NCBI GenBank assembly: GCA_036787815.1
Contig: DAIQOP010000132.1
Span: 1 to 10,318, forward strand
Reading direction: 5' to 3'
DNA length: 10,318 nt
Source: DATBAK01 sp036787815
GTDB taxonomy: Bacteria; Actinomycetota; Acidimicrobiia; IMCC26256; PALSA-610
Below are positions 1 to 4,621 of the stretch, piece after piece; the first letter of the stretch is position 1; every line of letters starts with the position of its first letter. The notes beneath the pieces are model-generated. The model was not told the DNA's origin. It saw nothing but the letters and a program-made list of their open reading frames with translations, and did no database searches. A program made the translations under genes and the position numbers.

Positions 1-621
1 ATCGTGGCGCCCGTTGGCACCCGGCAGCAGCATCGGCTCGCGAGCCAGGCCGACACGGGTCGCGAGCGCGACCCCACCGAGCAGCACCGGCGTGTTCGGC
101 GGCCCGTGCATCGCCGCGACGCGCAGCTGCCCGTCGGCCGACATCAGGCGAATCGACGCCGAGTGCGCACCGACGAGATCGCGGATCCGGTCGAGCGTGT
201 GTTGCAGCACCCGCTCGAGGACGAGCGACCCGTGGAGCGAGGTCGACGCGTCGGCGAACGCGGCCGCCTGGAGCAACCGGTCGGCGATCGCAAGCTGCAC
301 GGAACGTTCCTCGCTCTCGAGGAACACCAGGCGCCGCAAGTGGCGCTCCTTCTCGACCACGTACGCGATGAACCCGCCCGCGGCGGTGATCGTCGCGGCT
401 CGGAGGAGATCGGGATCGAAGAGGCCCTGGTGCGCCGAACCCCACACGTTGGCCCGCAGCGTCGACACCACGATGCCGAAGAACACGAGCACGCCCACCT
501 CGGCGATCTGCCGGCGGCGGCGCTCGATGTCGGCACGGGTGAGGGGGCGCCCGGGGTCGAGCCCGGCACTCAGCTCCTCACGGCGGATCTCGTCTCGCAG
601 GTCTTCCAGGGCGACCGTCAT
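1..621 (-). CDS. Membrane-anchored GAF-domain sensor protein (5' part, runs off the left edge)
   Basis: The frame is open from an ATG at 621 to base 1 (207 codons) without a stop, so only the N-terminal part of the protein is seen. A GAGGA box lies 3 bases before the ATG. Residues 1-40 are charged and probably cytoplasmic. Two hydrophobic stretches follow, about 43-58 (VGVLVFFGIVVSTL) and 72-89 (LRAATITAAGGFIAYVV), and then a basic/acidic helix 90-125 that resembles a signalling linker. From about 126 the sequence looks like the start of a GAF domain (a helix with LERVLQHTLDRIRDLVGA, then ASIRLMSADGQLRVAA as the first strands). Family knowledge: membrane GAF proteins of this layout usually end in a histidine kinase, phosphatase, GGDEF or HD-GYP output domain. 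That output lies outside the window, so the role cannot be named. It is transcribed divergently from the ATP-grasp gene. Confidence 0.72.
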   Translation of the reverse strand, partial: MTVALEDLRDEIRREELSAGLDPGRPLTRADIERRRRQIAEVGVLVFFGIVVSTLRANVWGSAHQGLFDPDLLRAATITAAGGFIAYVVEKERHLRRLVFLESEERSVQLAIADRLLQAAAFADASTSLHGSLVLERVLQHTLDRIRDLVGAHSASIRLMSADGQLRVAAMHGPPNTPVLLGGVALATRVGLAREPMLLPGANGRHD

Positions 622-798
622 GGGTCCTCGGTTCCCCCTTCCGATCCGGATATCGGAGGATCGACCGTGCTTCCTTGAGCCGGATCGCGCGTTTATCCGC
701 TCGCAGCACCGGGTATTCGCGCCGCCCCGACGTCTCAGGTCGGTACCGCACTCCTCCGATACCTCCAAGAGAGGTCGGGCACACAGGGGGCGTCATCG
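622..798. promoter_or_regulatory. Divergent intergenic region between the GAF sensor and the ATP-grasp gene
   Basis: These 177 bases must hold the promoters of both flanking genes, because they start in opposite directions. I do not see a convincing -35/-10 pair on either strand. Two short perfect inverted repeats are present: TCCGAT/ATCGGA at 640-645 and 652-657, and ACCTC/GAGGT at 761-765 and 771-775. The first would lie in the leader of the GAF gene, the second in the leader of the ATP-grasp gene. The AGGGGG at 785-790 is the likely ribosome binding site of the latter. Short frames crossing this stretch look like chance reading frames and are not called. Confidence 0.5.
640..657. repeat. 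Small hairpin in the GAF gene leader
   Basis: TCCGAT (640-645) and ATCGGA (652-657) are a perfect 6-bp inverted repeat with a 6-base loop (CCGGAT). It sits 18 to 36 bases upstream of the GAF sensor ATG. It could be an operator half-site pair or an RNA hairpin in the leader. It has no U-tract, so it is not a typical terminator. Confidence 0.35.
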
Positions 799-1746
799 AT
801 GAAGCGCATACTCGTCACGGGAGCGGGCGGACCCGCGGGCATCGCGGTGATCCGCGCCCTCGTCGAGCGCGGTGACCACGTCGTCGCCGTCGACGCCGAT
901 CCGTTCGCAGCCGGTCTGTCCCTCGCGTCCGCGCCCGCAGTGGTGAGTCCGGCGACCGCGCCCGATCGCTTCCTCGAGGAGCTGGCGGCGATCGTCGAGC
1001 ACGGCTCCATCGACGCGATGGTGTCGACGGCCGCCGCGGAGATGCTGGTGCTGGCGGGTCAGGAAGACCGGCTCGGTGCGCCGGTCTGGCTCCACAATCG
1101 CCGGGCCGTCGCCGCGTGCGTCGACCGGTGGCGGCTCTGGAAGATCGCCGAGCACGCGCGACTCCCGGTCGCGCCGTGCGCGCTCGCGGACCATGAGCCC
1201 GAGCGAGTCGTCGGCGAGCTCCCCGGGCCGTGGATCGTGAAAGCGCGCTTCGGTCGCGGCTCGCGCGCGGCGTACGCGGTCGACGAGCCCGCCGCGCTCG
1301 TGTGGGCCTGCCATCGCATCGAGCAACCGATCGTGCAGACCCGGCTGAGCGGGCGGCAGTTCACCGTCGATCTGTTGACCGACCGCGACGGGCGGCTCGC
1401 CGGCGTCGTCCCGCACTGGCGGTTGGAGACGAAGGCGGGGATCAGCACGAAGAGCCGGACCTTCCGCGACCCGCGACTCGAAGCCGTCGCCGCCCAGGCC
1501 GTCGCGATCTACAGCCTCAACGGCGCGGCGAGCGTTTCGGGCTTCGTCACGACCGACGACGAGGTCGTGCTCACGGACGTGAGCCCGCGGTTCTCCGGCG
1601 GTCTCTCGCTGTCGCTGGCAGCCGGCGCCGATCTCGTCGGTGAGCTCGTGCGGGGCACACTGGGCGAGCCGGTGCGGCCCGAACGCCTCGCGTTCCGTCC
1701 CGACGTCACGATGGTGCGCCGCTATACGGAGCTCTACGCGGCGTAG
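799..1746 (+). CDS. ATP-grasp domain protein, carbamoyl-phosphate-synthase large-subunit-like
   Basis: This 315-residue protein is predicted to couple ATP hydrolysis to carboxylate-amine (or similar) ligation through an acyl-phosphate intermediate; the substrate is unknown. Residues 1-100 form a Rossmann-like preATP-grasp domain opening with MKRILVTGAGGPAGIAVIRAL. The ATP-grasp fold follows: WKIAEHARLPVAP (114-126), the nucleotide-binding strand and glycine loop WIVKARFGRGSR (145-156), a middle part with SGRQFTVDLLTDRDG (184-198), and the C-terminal GFVTTDDEVVLTDVSPRFSGG (248-268). The last matches the usual E-x-N-P-R metal-binding motif, but Glu is replaced by Asp260 and Asn by Ser262. The ATG at 799 is preceded by AGGGGG at a spacing of 8 bases, and the protein begins directly with the first Rossmann strand, supporting this start. 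The stop lies 2 bp from the convergent stop of the next gene. PylC-like or other small-molecule ligases are alternatives; the family is clear, the specific reaction is not. Confidence 0.85.
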   Translation: MKRILVTGAGGPAGIAVIRALVERGDHVVAVDADPFAAGLSLASAPAVVSPATAPDRFLEELAAIVEHGSIDAMVSTAAAEMLVLAGQEDRLGAPVWLHNRRAVAACVDRWRLWKIAEHARLPVAPCALADHEPERVVGELPGPWIVKARFGRGSRAAYAVDEPAALVWACHRIEQPIVQTRLSGRQFTVDLLTDRDGRLAGVVPHWRLETKAGISTKSRTFRDPRLEAVAAQAVAIYSLNGAASVSGFVTTDDEVVLTDVSPRFSGGLSLSLAAGADLVGELVRGTLGEPVRPERLAFRPDVTMVRRYTELYAA

Positions 1747-1748
1747 CG

Positions 1749-2252
1749 CTACACGCGCACGACCTCGTAGACGACGTCGTGGTCCCGGGTGAGCCAGGCG
1801 ATGCCGTTGTCGTTCGGGTAGCCGCGACCCTGGATGTTGAACAGGCGGACCTTGTCGGCCGCCCGTGGATAGGGCCCCCAGTGCCAGGTACCGCGGGTGA
1901 GGTGGACGACCGCGAGCGGCGGCAGCCGGAACGCGCGCACCGTGTCGAAATGCTCGGGCCGGGAGAAGTCGACGGCGGACGGGGCGACCACCACATAGGC
2001 CTCGACGTCGACCGGCATCAACGTCTGGGTGTGCGTGTCGTGACGGTTGAGCAGCTCGCACAACGCCCCGCCCCGCTCGCTGAACGCGATCTCGGAGTTG
2101 TCGTGGCCGATGAAGTTGACGTGCCCGTCGTCGAGGAGGAACTCGAGATCGGCGTCGTCGTGCTCGGTGCCTTCGTCGGAGGGGATGCGCCCGAACGGCG
2201 CCCACGACTCGGGGGTCACCTCGAGGAGTTGCAGCGTGCGAGTCTCGACCAC
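1749..2252 (-). CDS. Ureidoglycolate lyase (AllA)-like cupin-fold protein
   Basis: The 167-residue protein resembles the ureidoglycolate lyase/hydrolase family, cupin-fold enzymes that release urea from ureidoglycolate to give glyoxylate in purine (allantoin) catabolism. Matching landmarks are LLNRHDTHTQTLMPV (68-81), corresponding to the E/NRH....Q.F.P segment, YVVVAPSA (86-93), the LDT-like HFDTVRAF (101-108) and RGTWHWGPYP (120-129), corresponding to RGTWH with its conserved His. Length is typical (about 160-170). The start is the GTG at 2252, preceded by GGGGAGG with a 6-base spacing. The gene is divergent from the small cupin gene (65 bp between starts) and convergent with the ATP-grasp gene. 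No other allantoin genes are visible, so it may act on another ureido or carboxylate substrate. Family assignment is good; the exact substrate is inferred. Confidence 0.72.
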   Translation of the reverse strand: MVETRTLQLLEVTPESWAPFGRIPSDEGTEHDDADLEFLLDDGHVNFIGHDNSEIAFSERGGALCELLNRHDTHTQTLMPVDVEAYVVVAPSAVDFSRPEHFDTVRAFRLPPLAVVHLTRGTWHWGPYPRAADKVRLFNIQGRGYPNDNGIAWLTRDHDVVYEVVRV

Positions 2253-2317
2253 GACGGGCCTCCCCGGAGCCTCTGTTCTACGCTTTGGACGACGTTCGAT
2301 TGTACGGGAGGCCCACG
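2253..2317. promoter_or_regulatory. Divergent promoter region of the AllA-like and cupin genes
   Basis: Only 65 bp separate the two start codons. On the minus strand TACAAT (2304 down to 2299) is a good -10 hexamer for the AllA-like gene and would give a leader of about 40 bases; its -35 is weak. On the plus strand TACGCT at 2279-2284 fits the actinobacterial TANNNT -10 pattern for the cupin gene. Both promoters would lie within the same short stretch, so the two genes could be regulated together. The hexamer calls are by eye and uncertain. Confidence 0.35.
2256..2314. repeat. 9-bp inverted repeat formed by the two ribosome binding sites
   Basis: GGGCCTCCC at 2256-2264 and GGGAGGCCC at 2306-2314 are perfect reverse complements separated by 41 bases. 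Each contains the Shine-Dalgarno box of one of the two divergent genes, so both messages carry the same GGGAGGCCC leader element 3-5 bases before the start codon. Confidence 0.5.
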
Positions 2318-2701
2318 ATGGACGTGCGTTCGATCGAAGACGCCGCGCCGGTCGTCGAGCACAACGGCACGGTGCCGGTGTGGTGGCTCGTGAATCCGCG
2401 CGAGATGTTCGAGATCACCGCGGGCGGCCACCTCGAGCTCGTGAGCGAGTTCGAGGTCGCGGGCGGCGGGTACGTCGACCCGCACCACCACCCGACGCAC
2501 GAGTTCTATTACGTCACGTCGGGCCGAGGTCTCATGACGATCGGCGACGAGACGCGCGAGATCGGGCAGGGCGACCTCGTGCACATCCCACCCGACGCGA
2601 TCCACAGCCTGCGCCCGGTGAGCGACCACGCGGCGATCCACTGCTTCTGCTTCGCCGTCGGTGTCCCCGACGCCGGGCCCGTCAACTACACCGAGCACTA
2701 G
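2318..2701 (+). CDS. Small single-domain cupin protein
   Basis: This 127-residue protein is a single cupin barrel, a metal-binding beta-barrel fold used by many small dioxygenases, isomerases and binding proteins. Cupin motif 1 is complete at 51-69 (G-x5-H56-x-H58-x3-E62-x6-G69, within GYVDPHHHPTHEFYYVTSG), and motif 2 is at 84-96 (GDLVHIPPDAIH, ending in His96). Thus all four usual metal ligands are present, with extra His57 and His61. The ATG at 2318 is chosen because GGGAGG lies 6 bases upstream; an in-frame TTG at 2285 would add 11 residues but has no ribosome binding site and would occupy the promoter. Its last codons and stop form the first copy of the 23-bp tandem repeat that follows. 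The reaction cannot be told from sequence; the neighbours suggest small carboxylate or ureide metabolism. Confidence 0.82.
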   Translation: MDVRSIEDAAPVVEHNGTVPVWWLVNPREMFEITAGGHLELVSEFEVAGGGYVDPHHHPTHEFYYVTSGRGLMTIGDETREIGQGDLVHIPPDAIHSLRPVSDHAAIHCFCFAVGVPDAGPVNYTEH

Positions 2702-2758
2702 CGAGCATCGGCACCGAGCGCCAGCGAGCGTCAATACCGAGCACTAGCGAGCGGTTCA
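2690..2758. repeat. Three tandem copies of a 23-bp repeat across two convergent stop codons
   Basis: Copies start at 2690, 2713 and 2736, exactly 23 bp apart. Copies 1 and 3 share the identical 17-base core accgagcactagcgagc; copy 2 differs at three bases of this core (gcgccagc instead of gcactagc). The six variable bases closing each unit are atcggc, gtcaat and ggttca. Copy 1 encodes the last residues Thr-Glu-His and the TAG of the cupin gene, and copy 3 repeats that TAG and ends on the stop of the RraA-like gene. The repeat therefore fills the entire 54-bp gap and probably arose by duplication of the cupin gene end. Confidence 0.85.
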
Positions 2759-3385
2759 GGCGCGCGTCACCGGTGAACCGTCGAGGCTGAGCAACGCCAT
2801 GGTGGTCGTGCCCGATCGGAGCGCGGCGAAGAAGTGCTCTTCCTTCTCGGCGCGGGTCCGCCCGACGTCGATCACCTGCAAGAGGTCGGCGGCGCGCACC
2901 ACGGTGACCCCGTCGGCGTCGCCGACGACCCAATCCCCCAGCCCGACCTCGACATCGCCGACGGTGACCGGCCGGCCGACCGACCCGGCTTTGTCCTTCG
3001 TCGCCCCGCGGAGGGCGATCATCGTGGAGAACGCCGGGAAGTGATGGGCGTGGAGCGCGGCGATGTCGCGCACCCCACCGTCGATCACGAGCCCGGTCAG
3101 CCCCCGAGCCAGCGCGGCGGTCGTGAGCACCTCACCCCAGTAGCCGAGCTCGGGCTGGTCGCCGACCTCGACGACGAGCGCGTACTCCGGCGGCGCCTCC
3201 GCGACGGCGACATGGATCGCGAGGTTGTCGCCGGGTGTGCAGCGCACCGGGAACGCGGGTGCCGCGAGGCGCGCACCGGGCCACGCGGCGTGCACCCGGG
3301 CCCGCATCGCATGGCCGCCGGACTCACCGAGGGTCGCAGCCCCCAGCTCGAGCAGCTCCGCCTCGGTCAGGTCGTAATCACTCAT
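2756..3385 (-). CDS. RraA/HMG-CHA aldolase family protein
   Basis: The 209-residue protein belongs to the RraA-like family, which includes RNase E inhibitor RraA and class II pyruvate aldolases (4-hydroxy-4-methyl-2-oxoglutarate/4-carboxy-4-hydroxy-2-oxoadipate aldolase) that also decarboxylate oxaloacetate. Seen landmarks: GYWGEVLTTAALARGLTGLVI (81-101), then DGGVRD (102-107) with Arg106 and Asp107, the pair needed for aldolase activity, and VTVGDVEVGLGDWVVGDADGV (140-160). Because the Arg-Asp pair is intact, an aldolase/decarboxylase is likelier than a pure RNase E regulator. The ATG at 3385 gives the usual short N-terminus (MSDYDLTEAELLELG). Upstream in-frame starts would lie inside the tRNA gene. 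There is no Shine-Dalgarno sequence: the bases before the ATG are the 3' end of the tRNA, whose CCA shares its A with the start codon. The stop lies in repeat copy 3. Confidence 0.83.
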   Translation of the reverse strand: MSDYDLTEAELLELGAATLGESGGHAMRARVHAAWPGARLAAPAFPVRCTPGDNLAIHVAVAEAPPEYALVVEVGDQPELGYWGEVLTTAALARGLTGLVIDGGVRDIAALHAHHFPAFSTMIALRGATKDKAGSVGRPVTVGDVEVGLGDWVVGDADGVTVVRAADLLQVIDVGRTRAEKEEHFFAALRSGTTTMALLSLDGSPVTRA

Positions 3386-3477
3386 GGCGGAGGGCGAGGG
3401 ATTTGAACCCTCGAGGAGGTTTATCACCCCCTACTCGCTTAGCAGGCGAGCACCTTCGGCCACTCGGTCAGCCCTCC
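3385..3477 (-). tRNA. tRNA-Ser (anticodon GCU)
   Basis: Read on the minus strand, the acceptor GGAGGGC (3477-3471) pairs perfectly with GCCCTCC (3395-3389), followed by discriminator G (3388) and an encoded CCA (3387-3385). A D-arm with ACC/GGT, an anticodon stem CTCGC/GCGAG around loop CTGCTAA (anticodon GCT), a long variable arm with a GGGGGT/ACCTCC stem (one G-U pair) and loop GATAA, and a T-arm GAGGG-TTCAAAT-CCCTC are all present. The long variable arm and the GCU anticodon identify serine, decoding AGC/AGU. Length is 90 nt without CCA. The final A of CCA is also the first base of the RraA-like ATG. Confidence 0.96.
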
Positions 3478-3485
3478 GGGCGGGA

Positions 3486-3491
3486 AGTATA
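3486..3491 (-). promoter_or_regulatory. -10 element of the tRNA-Ser promoter
   Basis: TATACT on the minus strand lies 8 bases upstream of the mature tRNA 5' end, a spacing that puts the transcription start just before the tRNA. The matching -35 position (GAATCG at a 17-base spacing) is poor. The same promoter is the only visible one for the RraA-like gene. Confidence 0.55.
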
Positions 3492-3495
3492 GGAG

Positions 3496-3511
3496 TCGCC
3501 TTCTGCGGCGA
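3496..3511. repeat. Inverted repeat in the tRNA-Ser/PHP divergent region
   Basis: TCGCC (3496-3500) and GGCGA (3507-3511) are a perfect 5-bp inverted repeat with a 6-base loop, extendable by a G-T and an A-T pair. It lies in the -35/-10 spacer of the tRNA promoter and upstream of the PHP gene, so it could be a protein binding site acting on both. It has no T-tract on either side and is unlikely to be a terminator. Confidence 0.35.
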
Positions 3512-3533
3512 TTCCGGGAAGTGGTTCAGCGGG

Positions 3534-3539
3534 TACGGT
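3534..3539 (+). promoter_or_regulatory. Possible -10 element for a leaderless PHP-gene transcript
   Basis: TACGGT fits the actinobacterial TANNNT -10 pattern and ends 7 bases before the GTG start at 3547, which would place the transcription start at or next to the start codon. The only purine-rich stretch (GGGGG at 3541-3545) is too close to the GTG for a normal Shine-Dalgarno. A leaderless message is therefore plausible but unproven. Confidence 0.3.
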
Positions 3540-3546
3540 CGGGGGC

Positions 3547-4593
3547 GTGGAGCCGGCCGAGGCCCTCACCCGCATCGCGTCGCTGCTCGAGCGTCGTCGC
3601 GACCCCCGTTACCGCGTGCAGGCGTTCCGCCGCGCGGCCATCGCGGTGCGCGATGTCCCCCTCGAAGAGCTCCGGCACCTCGCTGAGCGCGGTCGGCTGC
3701 ACGACCTCCCGAACGTCGGCGACACCACGGCCACGGTCATCGCCGAGGCACTCGTTGGCAAGACACCCACCTACCTCGAACGGCTCGAGTTGGAGGTGAC
3801 CGAGCCCGGCTCCGATGCCGGGAACGCGATCCGGGCCGCGCTGCGCGGCGACCTGCACGTGCACTCCGACTGGTCCGACGGCGGCGACACGATTCGCACG
3901 ATGGCCGAACGGGTGCGCGAGGTCGGCCACGAGTACTTCGCGCTCACCGACCACTCTCCCCGCCTGAAGATCGCGCACGGTCTCTCCCCCGAGCGGCTCC
4001 GCGAGCAGCTCGACGTGATCGCGGAGCTCAACGAAGAGCTCGGGGCCGGCCCCACGCCGTTGCGCATCCTCTCGGGCATCGAGGCCGACATCAATGAAGA
4101 CGGCTCCCTCGACCAGGAGCCGGAGCTGCTCGCCGAGATCGACGTCGTCGTGGCGAGCGTGCACTCGAAGCTGCGCATGGACAAGGTGGGCATGACGCAC
4201 CGCATGGTCGCGGCGATCGCGAACCCACACAGCGACATCCTCGGTCATTGCACCGGGCGGCTCGTCACGGGCCACGGGCGTCCGGAGTCGGAGTTCGACA
4301 TCGACGTGGTGCTCGCCGCGTGCCTCCACTTCGACAAGGCGGTCGAGATCAACTGCCGGCCCGAACGCCTCGACCCACCGTTGCGCATCCTGCAGCGCAC
4401 CGTCGAGATGGGCGTGAAGGTGTCGATCGACACCGACTCGCACGCCGCGGAGCAGCTCGAGTGGCAGCCGTTCGGCACCGACCGCGCGGCCGAGTGCGGA
4501 GTGCCGGTGGACACCATCGTGAACTCGTGGCCGGTCGACCGGCTCCTGGCGTGGACCGCCGCCCACGCGCGCGGCGCCCCCGCGATCGCATGA
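3547..4593 (+). CDS. PHP-domain metal-dependent phosphoesterase with PolX-type helical/HhH N-terminus
   Basis: This 348-residue protein has two parts of a bacterial family-X DNA polymerase without the catalytic core. Residues 1-35 (IASLLERRRDPRYRVQAFRRAA at 10-31) resemble the 8-kDa helical domain, and 52-80 (LPNVGDTTATVIAEAL) is a helix-hairpin-helix DNA-binding motif. The PHP domain spans about 100-345 with all usual metal ligands: His104 and His106 (DLHVHS), Asp111, His136 (TDHS), Glu179 (GIEAD), His206 (SVHS), His234 (GHCTGR), Asp297 and His299 (IDTDSH). PolX is about 570 residues; here the roughly 240-residue palm/thumb is absent. Family knowledge: the PHP domain of PolX has 3'-exonuclease and AP-endonuclease/phosphatase activity, so a DNA-repair nuclease or phosphatase is plausible. 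The start is a GTG; the next gene is convergent with a 28-bp gap. Confidence 0.85.
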   Translation: MEPAEALTRIASLLERRRDPRYRVQAFRRAAIAVRDVPLEELRHLAERGRLHDLPNVGDTTATVIAEALVGKTPTYLERLELEVTEPGSDAGNAIRAALRGDLHVHSDWSDGGDTIRTMAERVREVGHEYFALTDHSPRLKIAHGLSPERLREQLDVIAELNEELGAGPTPLRILSGIEADINEDGSLDQEPELLAEIDVVVASVHSKLRMDKVGMTHRMVAAIANPHSDILGHCTGRLVTGHGRPESEFDIDVVLAACLHFDKAVEINCRPERLDPPLRILQRTVEMGVKVSIDTDSHAAEQLEWQPFGTDRAAECGVPVDTIVNSWPVDRLLAWTAAHARGAPAIA

Positions 4594-4621
4594 AGATGCT
4601 CGGAACCCGGCTCGTCGCTCC

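Noticed and set aside
4..802. Two plus-strand frames (4-678 and 14-802) across the left end
   Set aside because: They are antisense to the GAF sensor, whose minus-strand frame has membrane segments, a GAF-like fold and a proper ribosome binding site; one of them also runs into the start of the ATP-grasp gene.
1743..1752. Perfect 10-bp palindrome GTAGCGCTAC at the convergent stops of the ATP-grasp and AllA-like genes
   Set aside because: Two TAG stops facing each other 2 bp apart give eight of these ten bases automatically when the middle is CG; there is no longer stem or T-tract, so it is not a convincing bidirectional terminator.
793..2205. A 470-codon minus-strand frame covering the ATP-grasp gene
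   Set aside because: It overlaps the ATP-grasp and AllA-like genes in wrong frames and has an Arg-rich composition typical of a shadow frame.
2285..2317. A TTG start for the small cupin gene
   Set aside because: No ribosome binding site precedes it, while the ATG at 2318 has GGGAGG at ideal spacing.
3386..3427. An upstream ATG for the RraA-like protein adding 14 residues
   Set aside because: These codons lie within the T-arm and variable arm of the tRNA-Ser; the extra residues match nothing in the family.
4594..4621. Possible terminator between the PHP and GH13 genes
   Set aside because: The 28-bp gap has no inverted repeat or T-run.
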